NCBI GenBank assembly: GCA_008711295.1
Contig: VUYV01000124.1
Location: 1,568,943 to 1,632,942, forward strand
Length of the DNA stretch: 64,000 nucleotides
Direction of reading: 5' to 3'
From: Anarhynchus alexandrinus
Taxonomy: Eukaryota > Chordata > Aves > Charadriiformes > Charadriidae
Shown: positions 55,801 through 63,100 of the stretch, piece after piece
How the letters are laid out: the number at the start of each line of letters is the position of its first letter
How positions within the stretch are numbered: the stretch's first letter is position 1
Made by a program: the position numbers and the translations under genes
The notes under the pieces: model-generated
What the model was told of the DNA's origin: nothing
What the model saw: the letters and a program-made list of their open reading frames with translations, nothing else
Databases searched by the model: none

Positions 55801-56784
55801 CGGACAAGTCCAAGGCTTGACGCTATCTTCTGACCTGTTATCTTCAAGATCTGAAGACTTCCCAAGCTCCCCTTCACCTTTGGCATTGCGCAGCTTACGA
55901 AAAATGGATGAATCTCCTGTCTCTGATTTTGAGCGTCTCTTGAGCGGCTTCTCCCTTTCCTTAAAGAGTCTCAGGTTTTCCCTTTGAGTAATAGGTCCAT
56001 CTATCACATCTAGAGAGAATCCTGAACCCTTGCTTCCACTGGCAATCAGGAGGTCACTGAGCTTAGCTGTGGCTGGGCTTCTCTGATCAGACTTTTCATC
56101 TTTATAGCCCTTCAATAAGTCAAAAAAACTTTCCCCTGAAGTTCCCTGCTTATCTATGGAAGATGTGCTGCCATACTCCCTGTGCAGAGATGGTCCAGAT
56201 TTAAAAGTGGGTGAAATACATTCATCAAAACTATCCACATCAAGCTCACTTATGGTAATGTCACTGTTGCTGCGCTGTCTTATTCTACGAAGAGCTTTCC
56301 TTGGGGAACTGGGATAGCCATCAGGTGTAAGAAATCTGGAGTCTAGATTCTCAGATTGTCTGGTCTTGCTTTTAAGTGTGCTCTGGATGCTCTTTAACAT
56401 GACAGAATCACTAGCATTCAGGTTAACAGAGCTTCCCTGACTCCCAGGACTGCTTTTAGAAGACATGCTGTCAAGGCAACTTGATGTTTCAATATCTTGA
56501 CTAGATCTGCTTGCTTCCTTGATGTTCTCCTTCCTTGGGGGCCAATCAGCAATCCTTGCCCTGACCCCCATTTTAGGGACTCCAGGAGTAGAGGTAATGT
56601 GATGGGAACTTTCATTCCGAGGAGGTCCAACTGGTGCCATGACTGCAGATCCTAAGCTGCCGTTCTGTGACCTAAAGCGCCTCATATAAAAGTCATCCGA
56701 GTGGACTTTTGAGGTGCCATCTGTTCCGACTGATACCCCAGTGGCAACAGCCCTTTCGGTCTGGGACCGCTTCAAGCTGGTCAT
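1711..56784 (-). CDS. SIPA1L1: SIPA1L1 (SPAR), Rap GTPase-activating protein, 5' part of gene; overview of split CDS
   Basis: The split coding sequence joins 56784-55287, 46596-46466, 45822-45634, 37691-37517, 30255-30152, 28943-28786, 25218-24642, 23582-23308, 19318-19040, 9795-9646, 4656-4532 and 1829-1711. Together these give 3780 bases, or 1260 codons, in one frame with GT..AG introns throughout. The product matches vertebrate SIPA1L1 closely from the [11 protein letters not shown] start. In this family the protein stimulates GTP hydrolysis on Rap1 and Rap2, binds actin and PSD-95, and controls dendritic spine shape at the postsynaptic density. It was also described as a cellular target of papillomavirus E6 (E6TP1). 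In order, the encoded part has a disordered Ser-rich N-terminus (1 to about 480), a conserved region leading into the RapGAP domain (about 637-850), a PDZ domain (about 953-1030) and the start of a Ser-rich tail. The C-terminal third with the coiled coil lies beyond the left edge. SIPA1L2 and SIPA1L3 are paralogues, but the N-terminal sequence fits L1 best. Confidence 0.96.
1830..4531 (-). other. SIPA1L1 intron 11
   Basis: This 2.7 kb intron lies between exons 11 and 12. I read it on the minus strand for the 21-codon alternative exon of mammals and did not find it. A weak SINE-like stretch is noted near 4080. Nothing else is recognisable. Confidence 0.7.
4078..4135. repeat. possible old SINE-like fragment
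   Basis: The phrase 'gcatttatatagcacc' followed by 'acaaacactttagacaaac' resembles the conserved core of an old amniote interspersed repeat with 'tatagcacc...aaagcactttacaaac'. The match is short and I cannot name the family. Confidence 0.25.
4532..4656 (-). CDS. SIPA1L1: SIPA1L1 coding exon 11 (residues 1179-1220)
   Basis: The 125-base exon follows acceptor GCAACAG, completes a Gly codon and encodes [19 protein letters not shown], then [16 protein letters not shown] and SIADQM. It ends in phase 1 at ATGG|GTAGGT. It is too small to appear as an isolated open frame and was located by homology. A second GT (GTAATT) follows four bases after the chosen donor; using it would break the frame. In mammals the next exon can be an alternative 21-codon one, which I could not find in this intron. 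Confidence 0.94.
4657..9645 (-). other. SIPA1L1 intron 10
   Basis: This is 5.0 kb of AT-rich intron. I see no coding exon and no clear transposable element. The open frames at 6054-6404 (+) and 8098-8487 (-) have no recognisable motif and look like chance frames. Confidence 0.65.
9646..9795 (-). CDS. SIPA1L1: SIPA1L1 coding exon 10 (residues 1129-1179)
   Basis: The 150-base exon lies between acceptor CTGAACAG and donor GTAGGC, with phase 2 on both sides. It encodes [20 protein letters not shown] and [13 protein letters not shown], then [10 protein letters not shown]. This is a serine-rich disordered segment of the tail. The length is a multiple of three. ARSQQCR has one more Gln than the mammalian form I recall. 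Confidence 0.94.
9796..19039 (-). other. SIPA1L1 intron 9
   Basis: At 9.2 kb this is the longest complete intron here. It holds a short TG/TA repeat at 11019-11038 and a CpG-richer patch at 12550-12740 whose minus strand resembles a C1 zinc finger. Less AT-rich stretches occur near 14020-14280, 15850-16140 and 16540-16720, with no identifiable content. No SIPA1L1 exon is missing from this interval. Confidence 0.65.
12640..12760 (-). pseudogene. possible decayed C1 zinc-finger fragment (RACGAP1-like)
   Basis: On the minus strand the frame reads [19 protein letters not shown] followed by [10 protein letters not shown]. The spacing C-x2-C-x12-C-x2-C equals that of the RACGAP1 C1 domain, where the same R-I, K and L-K positions occur. 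The expected His-Pro follows only after a frame change (CAT CCT), as a decayed copy would show. The resemblance covers about 40 residues, with no matching flank on either side. It may be a retropseudogene remnant or chance. Confidence 0.25.
19040..19318 (-). CDS. SIPA1L1: SIPA1L1 coding exon 9 (residues 1036-1129), post-PDZ region
   Basis: The 279-base exon follows acceptor TTTCCAG, completes an Arg codon and encodes [18 protein letters not shown], then [14 protein letters not shown], and ends [14 protein letters not shown] in phase 2 at donor GTATGT. It is Ser/Pro-rich and basic. The [19 protein letters not shown] block is nearly invariant in vertebrates, while the middle ([17 protein letters not shown]) is more variable. 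The end reads LESR-R where mammals, as I recall, have LER-R, a one-residue difference next to the splice site. Confidence 0.95.
19319..23307 (-). other. SIPA1L1 intron 8
   Basis: This 4.0 kb intron contains a CR1 copy at 20701-21316 and a poly-T run at about 20570-20584. I see nothing else identifiable. Confidence 0.7.
20701..21316 (-). mobile_element. CR1 LINE, 5'-truncated, 3' UTR and end of RT ORF
   Basis: The left edge carries the CR1 3' end signature (atcatagaat, then ctggaaaagacctttaagatc), so the element lies on the minus strand. The minus-strand frame from about 21316 encodes [36 protein letters not shown] and [20 protein letters not shown], the C-terminal part of the CR1 ORF2 polyprotein. 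This frame is open without interruption to its stop at 20779. The RT catalytic core is missing through 5' truncation, so the copy is immobile. Confidence 0.93.
23308..23582 (-). CDS. SIPA1L1: SIPA1L1 coding exon 8 (residues 945-1036), PDZ domain
   Basis: The 275-base exon follows acceptor TTCACAG, begins [19 protein letters not shown] and ends in phase 2 after CTPR at donor GTATTG. It encodes essentially the whole PDZ domain. GLGQLGFHV at about 961-969 is the carboxylate-binding loop, [12 protein letters not shown] is the central strand and helix region, and [10 protein letters not shown] is the last strand. In this family the PDZ domain binds C-terminal peptides of partner proteins. Having one PDZ on one exon is usual for the SIPA1L family. 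Confidence 0.97.
23583..24641 (-). other. SIPA1L1 intron 7
   Basis: This is 1.06 kb of intron between the RapGAP-linker exon and the PDZ exon. I see no repeat or gene in it. Confidence 0.7.
24642..25218 (-). CDS. SIPA1L1: SIPA1L1 coding exon 7 (residues 752-944), end of RapGAP domain and linker
   Basis: The 577-base exon starts after acceptor CTTTTAG with [19 protein letters not shown] and continues through [19 protein letters not shown] and [11 protein letters not shown], the C-terminal end of the RapGAP domain. A linker rich in Lys and Ser follows, then [12 protein letters not shown] and [15 protein letters not shown], a conserved block between the GAP and PDZ domains. It ends in phase 0 at KRLE. 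The donor is GTTAGA, which lacks the usual A at +3. The next exon joins it in frame, so the site is still the best choice. Confidence 0.95.
25219..28785 (-). other. SIPA1L1 intron 6
   Basis: This 3.6 kb AT-rich intron contains a short dinucleotide repeat at 28535-28577 close to its 5' end (on the gene strand). Nothing else is recognisable. Confidence 0.7.
28535..28577. repeat. TA/TG dinucleotide repeat
   Basis: A (TA)n run of about 15 bases passes into alternating TG/CA sequence ending in tgtgtgtacacacata. It is a simple microsatellite within the intron. Confidence 0.85.
28786..28943 (-). CDS. SIPA1L1: SIPA1L1 coding exon 6 (residues 700-752), RapGAP catalytic Asn-thumb
   Basis: The 158-base exon begins [18 protein letters not shown] after acceptor TTTAAG and ends in phase 2 inside the Ser codon following DSVCY, at donor GTAACT. 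The HIGND motif holds Asn708. By family knowledge this corresponds to the asparagine thumb that RapGAPs use in place of an arginine finger to drive GTP hydrolysis on Rap. The following [19 protein letters not shown] is also a typical RapGAP core sequence. The catalytic residue is intact, so the protein is expected to be an active GAP. Confidence 0.97.
28944..30151 (-). other. SIPA1L1 intron 5
   Basis: This is 1.2 kb of AT-rich intron. I recognise no repeat or coding content in it. Confidence 0.7.
30152..30255 (-). CDS. SIPA1L1: SIPA1L1 coding exon 5 (residues 665-699), RapGAP domain
   Basis: The 104-base exon completes a Thr codon and encodes [19 protein letters not shown] and [15 protein letters not shown], ending in phase 0 before donor GTAAGA. 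The segment [13 protein letters not shown] is a hallmark strand region of RapGAP catalytic domains. The exon is too short to stand out as an open reading frame and was found by following the protein. Its acceptor (ACTGAAG) sits behind a pyrimidine-rich run. Confidence 0.95.
30890..31300 (+). mobile_element. ancient decayed CR1/LINE fragment
   Basis: On the plus strand, with stops and indels, pieces resemble the end of a CR1-type ORF2 and its tail: 'ggttctggccacccta', then 'agaaacaggccacaaaaat', 'tttagaaagaaaaaaagaag', 'ggggatattattaaagttta' and 'ctgctgtccacagtg'. These correspond to the conserved [19 protein letters not shown] and YNYLK regions. Divergence is far greater than in the minus-strand CR1 copies. 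Confidence 0.5.
32086..32210 (+). repeat. polypurine tract
   Basis: This is a strongly A/G-biased stretch of about 120 bases on the plus strand, with several runs of three to five G. It is low-complexity and could adopt triplex or G-quadruplex structure. Confidence 0.6.
37517..37691 (-). CDS. SIPA1L1: SIPA1L1 coding exon 4 (residues 607-664), start of RapGAP domain
   Basis: The 175-base exon follows acceptor TTTGCAG, opens with [16 protein letters not shown] and ends in phase 1 within DTK-T at donor GTAAGG. It covers [20 protein letters not shown] and EKYRAQLDT, the N-terminal part of the RapGAP fold. The position LSYQL differs from the mammalian LNYQQ as I remember it, within an otherwise nearly invariant segment. 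Confidence 0.96.
39368..39771 (-). mobile_element. CR1 LINE, 3' fragment (subfamily differing from the others here)
   Basis: It starts at the left with the CR1 3' signature catagaatcata and continues with gttggaagggaccttgaaga. The body (cttccagggatggggcatcc, ttctctgggcaacc) is recognisably CR1 but of a different subfamily from the copy at 40691. The single ambiguous base of the window, n at 39551, lies inside it. It is 5'-truncated near 39771. Confidence 0.9.
40691..41212 (-). mobile_element. CR1 LINE, 5'-truncated 3' end
   Basis: Tandem copies of the terminal motif (atcatagaatcatagaatt) at the left edge mark the 3' end of a minus-strand CR1. The minus-strand frame at 41018-41224 encodes [20 protein letters not shown] and [20 protein letters not shown], the ORF2 C-terminus. 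Truncation is near 41212. Confidence 0.93.
42270..42665 (+). mobile_element. ancient CR1-L3-like fragment, 3' end
   Basis: Plus-strand sequence includes 'tctgttcagtttatca', 'gatgatttaattgctgcata', 'ctttgctggaaaaaatctca', 'ctggaagtcaaaagcagata' and the tail 'gggttactgggtgaaattta'. All of these match, with decay, the old amniote CR1 (L3-like) consensus as I remember it. It has no open frame left. Confidence 0.65.
43690..44165 (+). mobile_element. ancient CR1-L3-like fragment, RT region
   Basis: Plus-strand pieces such as 'aatttccaagagacattta', 'ggtaactaagtttgctaa', 'aagatatccaactttttat' and 'aacaggatcttaggcgtt' follow the order of the reverse transcriptase region of an old CR1-L3-type element, including the place of the FADD catalytic motif, which is lost. 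Stops and indels throughout show long decay. Confidence 0.6.
44193..44241 (+). repeat. GA-rich low-complexity repeat
   Basis: Imperfect repeats of GATAAGAAAG make a short purine-only stretch just after the old LINE fragment. Confidence 0.7.
45634..45822 (-). CDS. SIPA1L1: SIPA1L1 coding exon 3 (residues 544-606)
   Basis: The 189-base, phase 0-0 exon begins [15 protein letters not shown] after acceptor GCTTAG and ends at KLDEQG before donor GTAAGT. It encodes the part of the pre-GAP region containing [14 protein letters not shown] and [18 protein letters not shown]. Because it is a multiple of three with symmetric phase, skipping it would keep the frame, but nothing here suggests that it is skipped. 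Confidence 0.96.
45823..46465 (-). other. SIPA1L1 intron 2
   Basis: This 643-base intron between exons 2 and 3 has no recognisable content. Confidence 0.75.
46466..46596 (-). CDS. SIPA1L1: SIPA1L1 coding exon 2 (residues 500-543)
   Basis: The 131-base exon starts after acceptor TGCAAG. The first two bases complete a Glu codon, giving [18 protein letters not shown], and the exon ends in phase 0 at RTSE with donor GTAAGC. It belongs to the conserved region in front of the RapGAP domain. Family alignment is near identical; the [11 protein letters not shown] part is the variable loop. Confidence 0.96.
46597..55286 (-). other. SIPA1L1 intron 1 (coding)
   Basis: This 8.7 kb intron follows the large first coding exon. 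It contains the longest CR1 copy of the window (47538-49296). I see nothing else identifiable; open frames at 50798-51160 and 53869-54144 look random. Confidence 0.7.
47538..49296 (-). mobile_element. CR1 LINE, 1.76 kb, 5'-truncated, with broken reverse transcriptase ORF
   Basis: The 3' terminal motif (agaatcatagaatt) is at the left edge. Minus-strand frames in successive registers encode ORF2 segments. They read [17 protein letters not shown] (49050 region), [18 protein letters not shown] and [15 protein letters not shown] (48870-48700), [20 protein letters not shown] (the first RT aspartate motif), a [12 protein letters not shown] stretch near 48395, and finally [18 protein letters not shown] with [16 protein letters not shown] (48194-47598). 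Several frameshifts break the ORF, so it is inactive. Confidence 0.94.
55287..56784 (-). CDS. SIPA1L1: SIPA1L1 coding exon 1 (start codon, residues 1-499)
   Basis: This exon encodes 499 codons plus one base and ends in phase 1 at donor AG|GTAGGG. The ATG sits in AGATCATGA, with A at -3, and begins the [11 protein letters not shown] sequence expected for SIPA1L1. The region is mostly disordered and rich in Ser, Arg and Lys. It includes the highly conserved stretches [10 protein letters not shown] and [17 protein letters not shown], the latter dense in phosphorylatable serines. A CPKC pair lies at about 327-330, just before [16 protein letters not shown]. The end of the exon (about 455-499) enters the structured region upstream of the GAP domain. 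One large exon carrying the start and the whole N-terminal third matches the gene's known layout in vertebrates. Confidence 0.97.
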
Positions 56785-57105
56785 GATCTTTCAGTATGCT
56801 CAACCTTAGTAAGTTCCGAGAGAAAACACACTCATTTCTGCTTTTTAAATGCCCAGTTCTCTTTTGGAGAATAGTCTCCAAAATATGCAATGGTTGCATG
56901 AGATCTTAATCATGGACATTTAAGGACAGTTAAATGCAGGATGTCTAGAAAATTCCGATATTCAGCAGGTTTTGATAATCAATATTTTCCTTTAACTTTT
57001 GCATTTTAAGAAGTAGCCATGCTCCAATACATTCAAATTGTTTTAACATCACTTGTGCTCCAAAATGTCAGAGTTGTAATCCAATCGCTTGTGCTTCTTT
57101 TAAGC
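56785..57105 (-). other. SIPA1L1: SIPA1L1 5'UTR part of the first coding exon
   Basis: A polypyrimidine tract ending in TTTTAG (AG at 57107-57106) is a good acceptor, which places the exon's 5' end at 57105, 321 bases before the ATG. The segment carries several upstream ATGs, at 57049, 57032, 57020, 57004, 56919/56913, 56899 and 56835. Most open short uORFs. The one at 56899 runs past the main start in another frame. The acceptor choice is inferred from sequence alone. Confidence 0.65.
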
Positions 57106-60100
57106 CTAAAAGAGAAAAAGGGAGACAAAAACATTAATGATTTCATATATATCTTTTTTTGTAACTGAAAACAATTAATACTTATTACACAATTAATATT
57201 TCTAACAAACATGCTTTTAAATCTCATTGATCACCATCTCAAAAATGCAGAATTGTGTTATATAGTGGTGAAGAATCTTCTAGATATTGTTGGTTTGCCT
57301 TCTGAAAAAATGCTTTTACATTTGGATTCCACACCTAAGTACAATTTTTTCCTCATGAACTGAACAGCGATACTTTTTTAGTTCGGTTAGTGGACGGTTT
57401 TACAAAGCACAAGTAGGGAGCTAATTTCCTCAGCTGAAGGACACATACAGCTTACATTTCCTGCAAAATCTATAGAGGAGCCAGATCAGAACTCCAAATT
57501 TTGTTTATAAACGCTTTAAAGAATTTACCATTTACAAGTCATACGTCCTTGGTTGCAATTAGGTATTAACAATGCCTATTCAACTTTTCCATTAATGTAA
57601 ATAACTATGACATGCTAACAAAAAAAGGAAGGAAGCTAATTAGCAAAAAGATTACAAAATTATAATAGAGAGAATGGCTGTCAGTAACATTTATTCTGTG
57701 TTTTGCACAGTCTTATTTGCAGATTAGCTGGATAGTCCAGAAAACATGTATTCCCTCTGTCTAGATTTCACAACATATATAAACACATACTTTTAAATAA
57801 CTTGATATGAAAAGTGCCATTTATTTCCCTGGCTAACAAAATATTGTCTGCCACAGCTCCTGTATGATCCAGCTTTACAAAGCCATGGAAATTAAATGCT
57901 TTCCCATACCTCATCAGTACCAAAGTGATTACAAAGCAGTTAGTATACCACCCTTTGAGAAGCTAAAAAAAAAAAATAATCCACAAATACATCCTTGCTG
58001 GTAGAAGACAAAAGCATGAGACTGTCAAGATAAAATCTTGCATTGCTGTGTACATCCTTTAACACAAAGAAGTTAATAATTTTCAAAGGATGAACCCATT
58101 ACACAAAACGTGGCCTTTAAATAAATAAGTGTTGTGTGCAGAGAGATGCTGCTGAACCAGCACTGCGTTGACAATACAGTATTGTCTACGAATCAAGGCT
58201 TTCTGATGCTTCCAGGGAAACTAGTACGGTCTCTTCTCAAAACTATAGAGTACTTTGCTCCACACTAATTAAATACCAAGCCAGGGCACTTTCTGCCTCC
58301 AAAGGCGGCATGTTTTAACTTCACTCGCCATAGACAGCACCTCTTTGAAATAGCTGCTATTTATATAAAGCTGAACACATAAGGAATACTTAAAATGCAA
58401 GCTGACTGCATCACACATTAACAAGAGCGGTGCAAGTGATCTAGGGTACTATTGTATTTGCACAGCTATTTACATAAGCACAGTTACTTTCCTTGTAATT
58501 CTGCTACAAAGACGCTGCTGAAACAATAGTTTTTTCTACCTATGTAATTAGAGTAACTTTAGAAAAGCAGTCTATCCATGCAGCTGCTGCAAAACTACTG
58601 AATTTTCAGCTGTAACTTTTTACAAATTTCAAACACTCTCCAGTCTAAGAACCGGTCAAGCTGGTGAAACAACTTCATACACAAATCAGATCAAGGAAGG
58701 AAAAATGCAAACACAGTGTGCCACCATATAACCTAATGCTCTGTCTGTGCTTTTTAACAGTGCCATAGCAAATATAATTTATGCAATAAACTATGAAATG
58801 GGAACCCCTAACATTGCAGAGCCCTTTCTAAAGAGCTATATAGACTTGCTTTTATAGGGAGAAGGGAAGGAAAATAGAATGAAAACTGATAAGGATTTAG
58901 GGCAGGAAGAAGACAGGCTAAAAGGGATAGTGAAGGAAGAGTCTAGCTGAGGGTGGAACACAGAACACGCAGAAGTACAAGTGACCACTACCACACACTC
59001 CTCTTCACAGCCTGCAATGAAACCCAAGATTTCTATGCCCCACCATTGCTCTTCCACCATCAATATCTCTGAAAGCAAAGTATACATCTCCTCCTCCTCA
59101 AGTGCTGGTCCTTACAGAAACAGATAACCTACCAGTACAAGTTTCTCATTAACTCAAGGGCAGAAGTTCACACAGTAGCTCTAAAAAATTCTCAGGCCTG
59201 GTGTTAACCATATAAGCATCCAAATGCTACCAGGTGACGCATCCCGTCATCGTATACACCCCCCCCCAATTTTTTTTTTCCCCCTCTTTAAAAATTTCAG
59301 GGACAACCATCCTTAATAAAGATATATAGCCATATAATCATATAAAAAAAAAAATAAGTGTTCTGTTGAATTTATTTTTGACCTGTTGTATGTATGGTAC
59401 AGTCATTAGTTACACAACCACACAGTACATTTTCCAAAGGAAACACTTTCTCTGTTCCTGACCCAGCATTAAGGATGTCTCACTCTGGGGACCAGCTGTT
59501 TCATGTTCTGCAGGTTTTTGCAACTGTCCTACTTCATATGCTGTAGCAGCTGCAACACAGGCAATAAATGATTAAGGCAATAGTTGACATCGTACTCTGA
59601 AGAACCGAATTCCACCTTTGCCTGTATCTATTTCTATATTAAATAAATCACCTAAGTCAATTGTTTTGGAGACTGTAACTACCCGTCTGTTGTTTCCCTC
59701 GCCTTTCCTATCCCCCTGTCTAATTTGAAACCTGATCTAAAAGGTTTTATTAGCTCCAACCAAAATAAAGTGAGAGCATTATATTTAATAATATTAAAAA
59801 CTCCAAAAGTATAGGTCCTGAGTACACTGGTCACTGGATTTAATGGAAAAGGAACAATAATAGCAATCTGCACTTTAACATTTTCTCATATTCATTACTT
59901 GCAAAACATGACAGCATGAAAGACAGGGTGAATCATGGTTGATTTAAATGACCATTAGTTACCAATAACCAGATGATATTATTAACTAGAAAACCTACAG
60001 AAAGTTAAATACTAAGTAGCAGAACTGGTAACACAAAATATGTAGCATATTAAAATTAGGTACAACTACAAAATAGGCAGTATGGTACCTACTTCTAAAG

Positions 60101-63100
60101 ATGACAGCAGTAATTGTGAAGAGCAACAATTCTTATTTTGTTACTATTTCAATATAAAAAAATATAATTCAAGGTAGAGCTATGAATATCAATATGAACA
60201 GACTGTGGTGAGGACAAACTAGCATAACCAAGGTAACGTATGCTTCTCCAATTCAACTGAACTTATTGAGAAAGCGAACAAAATATTCAGATGAACTCCT
60301 ACATATAAAAAGCCAATAACGAAAGCCACATGCAAAAGCTTCTAAAAGAGGTACATTTACATTTAGTACTGATTATCTCAATTAAAAACCAGCTAAGAGA
60401 TCAAGCTTGGAAAACCAATGATTTGCTTATCAGATCGAATGCAGTTGCTAGTAGAGCAAGCCAAAGATCTGTTCAAAATGGGCCTCAAATCCTTAGGACA
60501 AAGTTTATTTATTATTTTTTACCAGTACTGGAGTATTTTGCATCTGTAGCTCATATTAAATTGAGGATAAACAAACCTGTTTTCATTCTTTCCCTTTCTA
60601 TTTATACCTCTTTCATGAACTTTGCTCTCTCCTCCAAAACTGGTGTTACAGCCATTAGACAAAGGACCATTCTGTTCAAACTGAAAGGTCCTTGTACATT
60701 AATCCCAAGACAGTTAAGTCAGGTAAGTCAACAGATCTTGAATTATTATTCCTTATGATTGAAGTTAGCCACCAGGAAAATGACGAAGACCTATCAGCCA
60801 AGATTTTGTCTAGAGGCCTTTGGACTACAAAGAACCAAATATAAGCAGTGATTAAGAAGTGTCTCGCTCAAATCAGCTCAGGATAGTAAAGAAACCCAAC
60901 TACAGCACACTAAGCAGTCTCTATCTTGGATTCAGGTAGCCAAATGAGGTAACTCAACATCTACTAGTTCAGATGAATGGAAAAAAGGAGATCAAGCCTG
61001 ATGCATCAAAATTCTTAGACCTTCTATTACAGTTTTTCCTAGGCATAGTTTATGTGAGATCATGCTGGTTTTCCTTACAATGTAGTGACTTTAGCCACAA
61101 CCAAGTCTTACTTGAAGGATTTAATAATTACTCTTATCTGCTGGGAACATGCTGAGACTTCAGACTGTAGGATGGATCATGGATGCTAATGATCCTGATA
61201 CTTGGATGTTGACAGAGATTGATTTGGGGGCACCAAATTATTTATGATGCATAATATTCCAGAGGAAAGACTTCATATTTCACCATCAGTCCTCATTAAA
61301 ACGTGTCATTTTATAATTAAAAATTTGGGAATGAGGGAACCAGTTTTCAAACTCTAGAAAAGTCTCACTTTTGCCAAGTCTCCATAAGCCCTCTCTCTCA
61401 AGCCCCCAGTCAAAACAAGAAAATATAGTAGGTGGTTGTAAGTGCAACATATTTTAAAATACTGAAAACTGTAGGATAAGAAGGAATTAATAGCATTTAT
61501 AGCTGTAACAGCATTTTACAGCAGGTAGTTTTTAAAAACGTAAATGAAATCATCTCTGTTCCACAGGGTTTACTGAAGTTTAGCCAACCAGGAAACTGCA
61601 AAAAACACACGCTACTGAAGGTAACTTGTGTTAACTTTTACTACAAAAAGAACTGGCATTGTCATAAAACCTGAAAACTAGTAGCTCCTCTGAAACCTGA
61701 AAAATAAATGAGAAAAATGAAAAATATTTTATATAGGAAAGCTTGATCTATTTGTCTCTTATATTCTTACCTGAATTACACAGATCAAATCCTGGGGGAG
61801 GAACATTCATTTATCAGCCAATTAAGTTATTATATGTACAAAATAATGTCTAATTTCATAAAATGAATTCCTCAGAGGAGAAAAACTCAATTTAATCTTT
61901 AGAAATATTTGGCTTTATGCAGTTACCTATTATTAACTTTATCCTTTTCTTCCCACGATTACTTTCATCATCATAATTGAAGATTCACCTTTCAGAGGAA
62001 GTTTTTATGAACTGAAAGGCTATTTGAAGAATAGTGTTTAGTGTTTTACTAGCTTATCAGTTTTATTTTTGTTACACTTAGAGGAATTGCTGGTTTTGTG
62101 TTAACTGAATGTGGCAATTGCCAGCTTCGCATAGGATGAAAGATAGATTCCCTATAACTTTTCGTTCTCCTCCCCCCACCTCCCCAATTTATGTTATCTA
62201 CAAAATTTGCCACTGATCTACACATAAGTAAGTCTGTGTTTCTGCCTTTTTTTCTCTGAATGTTTTCTTGCTCCCTAACCCTCAGAAGAGAATCTTTGCT
62301 CTAAGGAAACAGAGTGCCATCTGTTGCCATATACACAACGATCAACTGCACTGATCTGCTGTGATTTAATAGTGCTTTATTCTTAATTTCGTTTTCTGCT
62401 GAAGTAGCTCACACTAAAACATATGAACTTAGGCAAGGTTAAACTGATTTTAAGATGCAATAGTAACTAATATGAATTACTACGATTGGTTTCTGCTCTC
62501 TTGCACTAATGCCTTTCTACAGGCAAACACAGGCTTGCTCTGCCAGACGGTGAATCAACTGGAGGGTGTGCGGTCACTAGAGAAGGGTGCCGAGGTTGAG
62601 CTCATGCACTGTGGCACTCGGCAGAATTTGCTCGCTCAGGTTTTGAGCCCTGCTAACCACGGTTGTAAACCATCGGTCAGCTCAGAGCACGCTGAACCAG
62701 CTGGCCTCCCTGTGCAGAAGACCATGAAGTCGCACTCAATAATCATACTTGCTTGCAGTCAGCGGTAAAGTGTTCATGACATAACAGGATGGTAAATTAA
62801 GCATAACAAAAGCTACCAAATTGAGACAGATATAGGAATGCAGGGGACAGTAATCCCCTACCTGTGCATTTCAGCACATTTTGCTCCATTATGTTCTCCC
62901 ACTCATTAGTGTCCATGTAAACACTAGAATATCTCAAGCCAGAATTATGCCTTCTTTTTTCACATCAATTTTGTAACCATTAACCAAGACAAGGATATCA
63001 CAATCACAATACTCAAGTGTACAAGTAACTGTTGCTGAAGCAAACCCTTTAAAACTCCTTTGAACTGAGAGGGAGAGACAGAAAAGGCACTGCACGTGGT

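Noticed and set aside
59262..59284. C-run followed by T-run as a possible structural or regulatory element
   Set aside because: Simple homopolymer junction, with no accompanying motif.
60330..60758. 142-codon open frame on the plus strand
   Set aside because: No signal, domain or similarity recognised; likely a chance frame in the upstream intron.
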